This document shows, one piece after another, positions 41,403 through 53,989 of a stretch of 64,000 nucleotides of DNA. The notes under the pieces were generated by a model that worked only from the letters and a program-made list of their open reading frames with translations, was not told where the DNA came from and ran no database searches. The stretch comes from Tipula vernalis (Eukaryota > Arthropoda > Insecta > Diptera > Tipulidae): assembly GCA_958295665.1 (NCBI GenBank), contig OY282560.1:29005992-29069991 (forward strand). The letters are read 5' to 3'. Position numbers and translations under genes: made by a program. The first letter of the stretch is position 1; each line of letters opens with the position of its first letter.

Positions 41403-44400
41403 AATAACAACGGTTATTTGGATCGTTCGAATATTTCCACACATTTTGTAGAAAATTCAATTTTATTGAAAATCACCTGGACTATAGACCACAAAATCAG
41501 AGCTACAAAATCGAATACCTGCAATTGTGCTCCGATTCCGATGATTGATACCTCTATCGATAGGCATTGAGACCTGTAATTGTCATGCCAATGGGCATTT
41601 CGCTGGTTCAAGTATTTCTACACATTTTGTAGAAAATTCAATTTTATTGAAAATCACCTGGACTATAGACCACAAAATCAGAGCTACAAAATCGAAAACC
41701 TGCAATTGTGCTCGGATTCTAATGATTGATACCTCTATCGATAGGCATTGAGACTTGTAATTGTCATGCCAATGGGCATTTGGATCATTCGAATATTTCT
41801 ACACATTTTGTAGAAAATTCAATTTTATTGAAAATCACCTGGACTATAGACCACAAAATCAGAGCTACAAAATCGAAAACCTGCAATTGTGCCCCGATTC
41901 CGATGATTGATACCTCTATCGATAGGCATTGAGACCTGTAATTTTCATGCCAATAAGCATTTGGATCGTTCGAATATTTCTACACATTTTGTAGAAAATT
42001 CAATTTTATTGAAAATCACCTGGACTATAGACCACAAAATCAGAGCTACAAAATCGAAAACCTGCAATTGTGCTCCGATTCCGATGATTGATACCTCTAT
42101 CGATAGGCATTGAGACCTGTAATTGTCATGCCAATGGGCATTTAGATCGTTCGAATATTTCTACACATTTTGTAGAAAATTTAATTTTATTGAAAATCAC
42201 CTGGACTATAGACCACAAAATCAGAGCTACAAAATCGAAAACCTGCAATTGTGCTCTGATACCGATGATTGATACCTCTATCGATAGGCATTGAGACCTG
42301 TAATTGTCATGCCAATGAGCATTTAGATCGTTCGAATATTTCTACACATTTTGTAGCAAATTCAATTTTATTGAAAATCACCTGGACTATAGACCACAAT
42401 ATCAGAGCTACAAAATCGAAAACCTGCAATTGTGCTCCGATTCCGATGATTGATACCTCTTTCGATAGGCATTGAGACCTGTAATTGTCATGCTAATGGG
42501 CATTTAGATCGTTCGAATATTTCTACACATTTTGTAGAAAATTCAATTTTATTGAAAATCACCTGGACTATAGACCACAAAATCAGAGCTACAAAATCGA
42601 AAACCTGCAATTATGCTCTGATTCCGATGATTGATACCTCTATCGATAGGCATTGAGACCTGTAATTGTCATGCCAATGGGCATTTGGATCGTTCGAATA
42701 TTTCTACACATTTTGTAGAAAATTTAATTTTATTGAAAATCACATGGACTATAGACCACAAAATCAGAGCTACAAAATCGAAAACCTGCAATTGTGCTAA
42801 TGACAACGGTTATTTGGATCGTTCGAATATTTCCACACATTTTGTAGAAAATTCAATTTTATTGAAAATCACCTGGACTATAGACCACAAAATCAGAGCT
42901 ACAAAATCGAAAACCTGCAATTGTGCTCTGATTCCAATGATTAATACCTCTATCGATAGGCATTGAGACCTGTAATTGTCATGCCAATGGGCATTTGGAT
43001 CGTTCGAATATTTCTACACATTTTGTAGAAAATTTAATTTTATTGAAAATCACATGGACCATAGACCATAAAATCAGAGCTACAAAATCGAAAATCTGCA
43101 ACTGTGCTCATGACAACGGTTATTTGGATCGTTCGAATATTTCCATACATTTTGTAGAAAATTCATTTTTATTGAAAATCACCTGGACTATAGACCACAA
43201 AATCAGAGCTAAAAAATCGAAAACCTGCAATTGTGCCCCGATTCCGATGATTGAAACCTCTATCGATAGGCATTGAGACCTGTAATTGTCATGCCAATGG
43301 GCATTTAGATCGTTCGAATATTTCTACACATTTTGTAGAAAATTCAATTTTATTGAAAATCACCTGGACTATAGACCACAAAATCAGAGCTACAAAATCG
43401 AAAACCTGCAATTGTGCTCTGATTCCGATGATTGACACCTCTATCGATAGGCATTGAGACCTGTAATTGTCATGCCAATGGGCATTTGGATCGTTCGAAT
43501 ATTTCTACACATTTTGTAGAAAATTTAATTTTATTGAAAATCACATGGACCATAGACCATAAAATCAGAGCTACAAAATCGAAAATCTGCAACTGTGCTC
43601 ATGACAACGGTTATTTAAATCGTTCGAATATTTCCATACATTTTGTAGAAAATTCATTTTTATTGAAAATCACCTGGACTATAGACCACAAAATCAGAGC
43701 TACAAAATCGAAAACCTGCAATTGTGCCCCGATTCCGATGATTGAAACCTCTATCGATAGGCATTGAGACCTGTAATTGTCATGCCAATGGGCATTTAGA
43801 TCGTTCAAATATTTCTACACATTTTGTAGAAAATTCAATTTTATTGAAAATCACCTGGACTATAGACCACAAAATCAGAGCTACAAAATCGAAAACCTGC
43901 AATTGTGCTCTGATTCCGATGATTGACACCTCTATCGATAGGCATTGAGACCTGTAATTGTCATGCCAATGGGCATTTGGATCGTTCGAATATTTCTACA
44001 CATTTTGTAGAAAATTTAATTTTATTGAAAATCACATGGACCATAGACCATAAAATCAGAGCTACAAAATCGAAAATCTGCAACTGTGCTCATGACAACG
44101 GTTATTTGGATCGTTCGAATATTTCCATACATTTTGTAGAAAATTCATTTTTATTGAAAATCACCTGGACTATAGACCACAAAATCAGAGCTACAAAATC
44201 GAAAACCTGCAATTGTGCCCCGATTCCGATGATTGAAACCTCTATCGATAGGCATTGAGACCTGTAATTGTCATGCCAATGGGCATTTCGTTCGTTCGAA
44301 TATTTCTACACATTTTGTAGAAAATTCAATTTTATTGAAAATCACCTGGACTATAGACCATAAAATCAGAGCTACAAAATCGAAAACCTGCAATTGTGCT

Positions 44401-44405
44401 CCGAT
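41041..44405 (+). repeat. Higher-order block IV, copy 3
   Basis: It matches 34,426-37,790 at a constant offset of 6,615 bp with only scattered substitutions, for example GAGCTAAAAAATC near 43,210. It is the longest near-identical duplicated block I see in the right half of the array. Confidence 0.85.
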
Positions 44406-47400
44406 TCCGATGATTGATACCTCTATCGATAGGCATTGAGACCTGTAATTGTCATGCCAATGGGCATTTAGATCGTTAGAATATTTCTACACATTTTGTA
44501 GAAAATTCAATTTTATTGAAAATCACCTGGACTATAGACCACAAAATCAGAGCTACAAAATCGAAAACCTGCAATTGTGCTCCGATTCCGATGACTGATA
44601 CCTCTATCGATAGGCATTGAGACCTGTAATTGTCATGCCAATAAGCATTTGGATCGTTCGAATATTTCTACACATTTTGTAGAAAATTTAATTTTATTGA
44701 AAATCACATGGACTATAGACCACAAAATCAGAGCTACAAAATCGAAAACCTGCAATTGTGCTAATGACAACGGTTATTTGGATCGTTCGAATATTTCTAC
44801 ACATTTTGTAGAAAATTCAATTTTATTGAAAATCACATGGACTATAGACCACAAAATCAGAGCTACAAAATCGAAAACCTGCAATTGTGCTCCGATTCCG
44901 ATGATTGATACCTCTATCGATAGGCATTGAGACCTGTAATTGTCATGCCAATGGGCATTTAGATCGTTCGAATATTTCCACACATTTTGTAGAAAATTCA
45001 ATTTTATTGAAAATCACCTGGACTATAGACCACAAAATCAGAGCTACAAAATCGAAAACCTGCAATTGTGCTAATGACAAGGGTTATTTGGATCGTTCGA
45101 ATATTTCTACACATTTTGTAGAAAATTCAATTTTATTGAAAATCACCTGGACTATAGACCACAAAATCAGAGCTACAAAATCGAAAACCTGCAATTGTGC
45201 TAATGACAACGGTTATTTGGATCGTTCGAATATTTCTACACATACATTTTGTAGAAAATTCAATTTTATTGAAAATCACCTGGACTATAGACCACAAAAT
45301 CAGAGCTACAAAATCGAAAACCTGCAGTTGTGCTAATGACAACGGTTATTTGGATCGTTCGAATATTTCTACACATTTTGTAGTAAATTCAATTTTATTG
45401 AAAATCACCTGGACTATAGACCACAAAATCAGAGCTACAAAATCGAAAACCTGCAATTGTGCTCTGATTCCGATGATTGATACCTCTATCGATAGGCATT
45501 GAGACCTGTAATTGTCATGCCAATGGGCATTTGGATCGTTCGAATATTTCTACACATTTTGTAGAAAATTTAATTTTATTGAAAATCACCTGGACTATAG
45601 ACCACAAAATCAGAGCTACAAAATCGAAAACCTGCAATTGTGCTAATGACAACGGTTATTTGGATCGTTCGAATATTTCCACACATTTTGTAGAAAATTC
45701 AATTTTATTGAAAATCACCTGGACTATAGACCACAAAATCAGAGCTACAAAGTCGAAAACCTGCAATTGTGCTCCGATTCCGATGATTGATACCTCTATC
45801 GATAGGCATTGAGACCTGTAATTTTCATGCCAATGGGCATTTGGATCGTTCGAATGTTTCTACACATTTTGTAGAAAATTCAATTTTATTGAAAATCACC
45901 TGGACTATAGACCACAAAATCAGAGCTACAAAATCGAAAACCTGCAATTGTGCTCCGATTCCGATGATTGATACCTCTATCGATTGGCATTGAGACCTGT
46001 AATTGTCATGCCAATAGGCATTTCGTTCGTTCGAATATTTCTACACATTTTGTAGAAAATTCAAATTTATTGATAATCACCTGGACTATAGACCACAAAA
46101 TCAGAGCTACAAAATCGAAAACCTGCAATTGTGCTCCGATTCCGATGATTGATACCTCTATCGATAGGCATTGAGACCTGAAATTGTCATGCCAATAAGC
46201 ATTTGGAGCGTTCGAATATTTCTACACATTTTGTAGAAAATTCAATTTTATTGAAAATCACCTGGACTATAGACCACAAAATCAGAGCTACAAAATCGAA
46301 AACCTGCCATTGTGCTCCGATTCTGATGATTGACACCTCTATCTATAGGCATTGAGACCTGTAATTGTCATGCCAATGGGCATTTGGATCGTTCGAATAT
46401 TTCTACACATTTTGTAGAAAATTTAATTTTATTGAAAATCACATGGACTATAGACCACAAAATCAGAGCTACAAAATCGAAAACCTGCAATTGTGCTCCG
46501 ATTCCGATGATTGATACCTCTATCGATAGGCATTGAGACCTGTAATTGTCATGCCAATGGGCATTTCGTTCGTTCGAATATTTCTACACATTTTGTAGTA
46601 AATTCAATTTTATTGAAAATCACCTGGACTATAGACCACAAAATCAGAGCTACAAAATCGAAAACCTGCAATTGTGCTCCGATTCCGATGATTGATACCT
46701 CTCTCGATAGGCATTGAGACCTGAAATTGTCATGCCAATAAGCATTTGGAGCGTTCGAATATTTCTACACATTTTGTAGAAAATTCAATTTTATTGAAAA
46801 TCACCTGGACTATAGACCACAAAATCAGAGCTACAAAATCGAAAACCTGCAATTGTGCTCCGATTCCGATGATTGATACCTCTATCGATAGGCATTGAGA
46901 CCTGTAATTGTCATGCCAATTGGCATTTGGATCGTTCAAATATTTCTACACATTTTGTAGAAAATTCAATTTTATTGAAAATCACCTGGACTATAGACCA
47001 CAAAATCAGAGCTACAAAATCGAAAACCTGCCATTGTGCTCCGATTCTGATGATTGATACCTCTATCGATAGGCATTGAGACCTGTAATTGTCATGCCAA
47101 TGGGCATTTGGATCGTTCAAATATTTCTACACATTTTGTAGAAAATTCAATTTTATTGAAAATCACATGGACTATAGACCACAAAATCAGAGCTACAAAA
47201 TCGAAAAACTGCAATTGTGCTAATGACAACGGTTATTTGGATCGTTCGAATATTTCTACACATTTTGTAGAAAATTCAATTTTATTGAAAATCACCTGGA
47301 CTATAGACCACAAAATCAGAGCTACAAAATCGAAAACCTGCAATTGTGCTAATGACAACGGTTATTTGGATCGTTCGAATATTTCCACACATTTTGTAGA

Positions 47401-50400
47401 AAATTTAATTTTATTGAAAATCACCTGGACTATAGACCACAAAATCAGAGCTACAAAATCGAAAACCTGCAATTGTGCTCCGATACCGATGATTGATACC
47501 TCTATCGATAGGCATTGAGACCTGTAATTGTCATGCCAATGGGCATTTGGATCGTTCGATTATTTCTACACATTTTGTAGAAAATTTAATTTTATTGAAA
47601 ATCACCTGGACTATAGACCATAAAATCAGAGCTACAAAATCGAAAATCTGCAACTGTGCTCATGACAACGGTTATTTGGATCGTTCGAATATTTCCACAC
47701 ATTTTGTAGAAAATTCAATTTTATTGAAAATCACCTGGACTATAGACCACAAAATCAGAGCTACAAAATCGAAAACCTGCAATTGTGCTCCGATTCCGAT
47801 GATTGATACCTCTATCGATAGGCATTGAGACCTGTAATTGTCATGCCAATAAGCATTGAAATCGTTCGAATATTTCTACACATTTTGTAGAAAATTTAAT
47901 TTTATTGAAAATCACATGGACTATAGACCATAAAATCAGAGCTACAAAATCGAAAACCTGCAATTGTGCTAATGACAAGGGTTATTTCGATCGTTCGAAT
48001 ATTTCCACACATTTTGTAGAAAATTTAATTTTATTGAAAATCATCTGGACTATAGACCACAAAATCAGAGCTACAAAATCGAAAACCTGCAATTGTGCTC
48101 CGATTCCGATGATTGATACCTCTATCGATAGGCATTGAGACCTTTAATTGTCATGCCAATGGGCATTTCGTTCGTTCGAATATTTCTACACATTTTGTAG
48201 AGAATTCAATTTTATTGAAAATCACATGGACTATTGACCACAAAATCAGAGCCACAAAATCGAAAACCTGCAATTGTGCTCCGATTCCAATGATTGATAC
48301 CTCTATCGATAGGCATTGAGACCTGTAATTGTCATGCCAATAAGCATTTGGATCGTTCGAATATTTCTACACATTTTGTAGAAAATTCAATTTTATTGAA
48401 AATCACCTGGACTATAGACCACAAAATCAGAGCTACAAAATCGAAAACCTGCAATTGTGCTAATGACAACGGTTATTTGGATCGTTCGAATATTTCCATA
48501 CATTTTGTAGAAAATTCAATTTTATTGAAAATCACCTGGAGTATAGACCACAAAATCAGAGCTACAAAATCGAAAACCTGCAATTGTGCTCCGATTCCGA
48601 TGATTGATACCTCTATCGATAGGCATTGAGACCTGTAATTGTCATGCCAATGGGCATTTGGATCGTTCGATTATTTCTACACATTTTGTAGAAAATTTAA
48701 TTTTATTGAAAATCACCTGGACTATAGATCATAAAATCAGAGCTACAAAATCGAAAATCTGCAATTGTGCTCATGACAACGGTTATTTGGATCGTTCGAA
48801 CATTTCCACACATTTTGTAGAAAATTAATTTTATTGAAAATCACCTGGACTATAGACCACAAAATCAGAGCTACAAAATCGAAAACCTGCAATTGTGCTC
48901 CGATTCCGATGATTGATACCTCTATCGATAGGCATTGAGACCTGTAATTGTCATGCCAATGGGCATTTGGATCGTTCGAATATTTCTACACATTTTGTAG
49001 AAAATTTAATTTTATTGAAAATCACATGGACTATAGACCACAAAATCAGAGCTACAAAATCGAAAACCTGCAATTGTGCTAATGACAACGGTTATTTGGA
49101 TCGTTCGAATATTTCCACACATTTTGTAGAAAATTTAATTTTATTGAAAATCACCTGGACTATAGACCACAAAATCAGAGCTACAAAATCGAAAACCTGC
49201 AATTGTGATCCGATTCTGATGATTGATACCTCTATCGATAGGCATTGAGACCTGTAATTGTCATGCCAATGGTCATTTGGATCGTTCGAATATTTCTACA
49301 CATTTTGTAGAAAATTTAATTTTATTGAAAATCACATGGACTATAGACCACAAAATCAGAGCTGCAAAATCGAAAACCTGCAATTGTGCTAATGACAACG
49401 GTTATTTGGATCGTTCGAATATTTCCACACATTTTGTAGAAAATTTAATTTTATTGAAAATCACATGGACTATAGACCACAAAATCAGAGCTACAAAATC
49501 GAAAACCTGCAATTGTGCTCCGATTCTGGAGATTGATACCTCAATCGATAGGCATTGAGACCTGTAATTGTCATGCCAATAAGCATTTGGATCGTTCGAA
49601 TATTTCTACACATTTTGTAGAAAATTCAATTTTATTGAAAATCACATGGACTATAGACCATAAAATCAGAGCTACAAAATCGAAAATCTGCAACTGTGCT
49701 CATGACAACGGTTATTTGGATCGTTCGAATATTTCCACACATTTTGTAGAAAATTTAATTTTATTGAAAATCACCTGGACTATAGACCACAAAATCAGAG
49801 CTACAAAATCGAAAACCTGCAATTGTGATCCGATTCTGATGATTGATACCTCAATCGATAGGCATTGAGACCTGTAATTGTCATGCCAATAAGCATTTGG
49901 ATCGTTCGAATATTTCTACACATTTTGTAGAAAATTCAATTTTATTGAAAATCACATAGACTATAGACCATAAAATCAGAGCTACAAAATCGAAAATCTG
50001 CAACTGTGCTCATGACAACGGTTATTTGGATCGTTCGAATATTTCCACACATTTTGTAGAAAATTTAATTTTATTGAAAATCACCTGGACTATAGACCAC
50101 AAAATCAGAGCTACAAAATCGAAAACCTGCAATTGTGCTAATGACAACGGTTATTTGGATCGTTCGAATATTTCCACACATTTTGTAGAAAATTTAATTT
50201 TATTGAAAATCACCTGGACTATAGACCACAAAATCAGAGCTACAAAATCGAAAACCTGCAATTGTGATCCGATTCTGATGATTGATACCTCTATCGATAG
50301 GCATTGAGACCTGTAATTGTCATGCCAATAAGCATTTGGATCGTTCGAATATTTCTACACATTTTGTAGAAAATTCAATTTTATTGAAAATCACATGGAC

Positions 50401-52257
50401 TATAGACCATAAAATCAGAGCTACAAAATCGAAAATCGGCAACTGTGGTCATGACAACGGTTATTTGGATCGTTCGAATATTTCCACACATTTTGTAGAA
50501 AATTTAATTTTATGGAAAATCACCTGGACTATAGACCACAAAATCAGAGCTACAAAATCGAAAACCTGCAATTGTGCTAATGACAACGGTTATTTGGATC
50601 GTTCGAATATTTCCATACATTTTGTAGAAAATTTAATTTTATTGAAAATCACCTGGACTATAGACCACAAAATCAGAGCTACAAAATCGAAAACCTGCAA
50701 TTGTGATCCGATTCTGATGATTGATACCTCTATCGATAGGCATTGAGACCTGTAATTGTCATGCCAATGGTCATTTGGATCGTTCGAATATTTCTACACA
50801 TTTTGTAGAAAATTTAATTTTATTGAAAATCACATGGACTATAGACCACAAAATCAGAGCTACAAAATCGAAAACCTGCAATTGTGCTAATGACAACGGT
50901 TATTTGGATCGTTCGAATATTTCCACACATTTTGTAGAAAATTTAATTTTATTGAAAATCACCTGGACTATAGACCACAAAATCAGAGCTACAAAATCGA
51001 AAACCTGCAATTGTGCTCCGATTCTGATGATTGATACCTCAATCGATAGGCATTGAGACCTGTAATTGTCATGCCAATAAGCATTTGGATCGTTCGAATA
51101 TTTCTACACATTTTGTAGAAAATTTAATTTTATTGAAAATCACATGGACTATAGACCACAAAATCAGAGCTACAAAATCGAAAACCTGCAATTGTGCTAA
51201 TGACAACGGTTATTTGGATCGTTCGAATATTTCCACACATTTTGTAGAAAATTTAATTTTATTGAAAATCACCTGGACTATAGACCACAAAATCAGAGCT
51301 ACAAAATCGAAAACCTGCAATTGTGATCCGATTCTGATGATTGATACCTCTATCGATAGGCATTGAGACCTGTAATTTTCATGCCAATGGGCATTTGGAT
51401 CGTTCGAATATTTCTACACATTTTGTAGAAAATTCAATTTTATTGAAATTCACATGGAATATAGACCATAAAATCAGAGCTACAAAATCGAAAATCTGCA
51501 ACTGTGCTCATGACAACGGTTATTTGGATCGTTCGAATATTTCCACACATTTTGTAGAAAATTCAATTTTATTGAAAATCACCTAGACTATAGACCACAA
51601 AATCAGAGCTACAAAATCGAAAACCTGCAATTGTACCCCGATTCCGATGATTGATACCTCTATCGATATGCATTGAGACCTGTAATTGTCATGCCAATGG
51701 GCATTTGGATCGTTCGAATATGTCTACACATTTTGTAGAAAATTCAATTTTATTGAAAATTACATGGACTATAGACCATAAAAACAGAGCTACAAAATCG
51801 AAAATCTGCAACTGTGCTCATGACAACGGTTATTTGGATCGTTCGAATATTTCTACACATTTTGTAGAAAATTCAATTTTATTGAAAATCACCTGGACTA
51901 TAGACCACAAAATCAGAGCTACAAAATCGAAAACCTGCAATTGTACCCCGATTCCGATGATTGATACCTCTATCGATAGGCATTGAGACCTGTAATTGTC
52001 ATGCCAATGGGCATTTGGATCTTTCGAATATTTCTACACATTTTGTAGAAAATTCAATTTTATTGAAAATCACATGGACTATAGACCATAAAATCAGAGC
52101 TACAAAATCGAAAATCTGTAACTGTGCTCATGACAACGGTTATTTGGATCGTTCGAATATTTCCACACATTTTGTAGAAAATTCAATTTTATTGAAAACC
52201 ACCTGGACTATAGACCACAAAATCAGAGCTACAAAATCGAAAACCTGCAATTGTGCT

Positions 52258-52409
52258 CCGATTCTGATGATTGATACCTCTATCGATAGGCATTGAGACC
52301 TGTAATTGTCATGCCAATGGGCATTTGGATCGTTCGAATATTTCTACACATTTTGTAGAAAATTCAATTTTATTGAAAATCACCTGGACTATAGACCACA
52401 AAATCAGAG
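52258..52409 (+). repeat. Truncated terminal A monomer and right edge of the satellite
   Basis: The last unit keeps about 152 of 181 bp and stops within ACAAAATCAGAG. The next bases (ACTTATGCCCC) have no relation to the monomer. The transition is abrupt, with no target-site duplication or transposon end visible at the junction. Confidence 0.9.
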
Positions 52410-53985
52410 ACTTATGCCCCAATTTCACTTTGAAAAATTGACTGAGCTGACTTGAAGTTGGAAGAAGACAAAAAATAATAATACATCAGAGTAACAAAGA
52501 CAAAGTATTTTGTTATTGTTTTTTTTATAGCAAATTTTATCCATACATTTTGACAGCAAACAAAAACATAACCAAGAATTATTAAAACAAAATTATGAAT
52601 TAGTGTTAATTCGATTATTTTTACGATTCAAAATAATCTACAAAATTAATTATTATTAATACTCATATCAGAATTATTTTATTCAAATTATTTCCGTCAT
52701 AAAATACAAAATTAAAAAAATCTTTCCCATAAAAATGCCAAACAATTAAAATTCCAGTGTGTGCGAGAAATATTTTTCATCGGCTGCCATAAAATGTTCT
52801 CGATTTGATAATTTTTTTTTAATTTCGATCTCAGTGCATTAACACAGACACACATTTTTTGTAAGCAAAATCTTGACTGACTCCACAATCTAAGCAAAAA
52901 TTGCTGATTGGTTGTGAATGACGGCAAGTTTCTGCGCTCAAAGAACGTTAGAGAAGTGCATCACCAAATCTAGTTAAAATTATGTTTTGTGACCGTTACT
53001 CGCTATAAAGTAATTTTAAAGTTTTTGCGAATATTTTATCGGCTCCTCCATTTTAGCTTCCATACACTTTACTTTGCTGATTTTGAGTATAATACTATAT
53101 ATGCCATTCTAATGTCGAAACTTTCAACAATAGTCCATTATACACTTTAGTAAGCCAATAAAATATATCTTCATGTTCACATGTATCTTATTTGGTATAA
53201 ATAACGAATCTATTATACATAAATAACTGTACCTGAAATAGATGATTGAAAAAAAAAAAACTTCGTTTAAACTGATTGAATGAACACCCACCCACGGAAA
53301 AATAGTAAGAAATAAAATCTAAATGAAAAATCGTTTTCCACCTTTTTCCATTCTTCTTATGATATTCGTCTATTGGTATAAACGTATTAAAACTTTTTCC
53401 TCCCAAAAAAAAAAAAAACATAAACGGCAAGAAATGAAAATACATTTAGACGGAAAACGATGACTTCTGACTTTTTTTATGAGTGTGTTTGTGTGTATGT
53501 TGTGTGTATCTGTATAGATTTTTTTATAAATTTCATTAAAAAATCAAATATGAAAATAATACAATTGGCACAGTTATAAAATACGAGAAAGATACGGAAA
53601 ATTCGAAATTTTCTTTCTGTCGTGTTTTTATTGGAACGTTTTTTTTATTTTCTATCGCTATATTCAGTTGTTGGTTTTACGATGCTGTACATATCTTTAG
53701 CTATCGTCTTATGTATATATATACCGTTATTATTATGGTTATTGCCGTTGAATTTCACCGTCATATCTGTGTATGGTATATGATGTCGAAAAGAATACAA
53801 TGAAGTTATTACCATTCGTATGTATTTTATATGATTGAATATTATGTGTATTACCAAAGCTATTTAACACAATTATTGAGTTTTCATTTTGTGTCATTAA
53901 AAAATGAATGACGCGACGAGCAATATATTTTGAAATAAGTTTTTAGATAGAGATTTACTGCCTCAGAGTTGGATAAGCAATGTTT
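52410..53985. other. AT-rich single-copy-looking DNA, no gene seen
   Basis: I find no protein similarity, splice-like gene structure or RNA gene here. There are homopolymer A/T tracts (around 53,249-53,260 and 53,405-53,419) and a TG-rich stretch near 53,482-53,510. The reading frames of 60-85 codons present are low-complexity (F, K and N rich) and look like chance. Confidence 0.6.
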
Positions 53986-53989
53986 CAAG

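Larger units (their letters stand above)
1..52409 (+). repeat. Satellite DNA array of interspersed 181-bp (A) and 129-bp (B) monomers
   Basis: The whole stretch is head-to-tail copies of one sequence family in one orientation, with no unrelated DNA inside it. Two monomer lengths alternate irregularly (A, AB, ABB, up to ABBBB). Between base 74 and base 52,257 I count 213 A and 106 B monomers. 213x181 + 106x129 minus 43 bp of net small indels gives 52,184 bp, exactly the observed span. About 90 bp of each monomer is nearly invariant and shared by A and B. The array is already in progress at base 1, so its true left end lies outside the window. I do not recognise it as a named satellite. Open frames across it are a by-product of repetition: A is not a multiple of three, each frame ends at the TGA of the next A unit, and most of these frames begin at TTG rather than ATG. 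Confidence 0.98.

Noticed and set aside
87..52296. Over 200 open reading frames of 68-240 codons in the array, each resembling MIPLSIGIETCNC...
   Set aside because: They are the same satellite read repeatedly. Most begin at TTG. Successive frames overlap by 26 bases in a shifted frame because A is 181 bp (not a multiple of three), and all end at the TGA in the next A unit. Indels that break the frame are tolerated freely. Nothing indicates selection on the peptide.
1..52409. CRISPR-like regular repeats
   Set aside because: There are no unique spacers. Units are contiguous 129- and 181-bp tandem copies in a eukaryotic-type sequence, with no cas genes.
53188..53445. 85-codon minus-strand frame
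   Set aside because: Phenylalanine-rich translation of A/T homopolymers.
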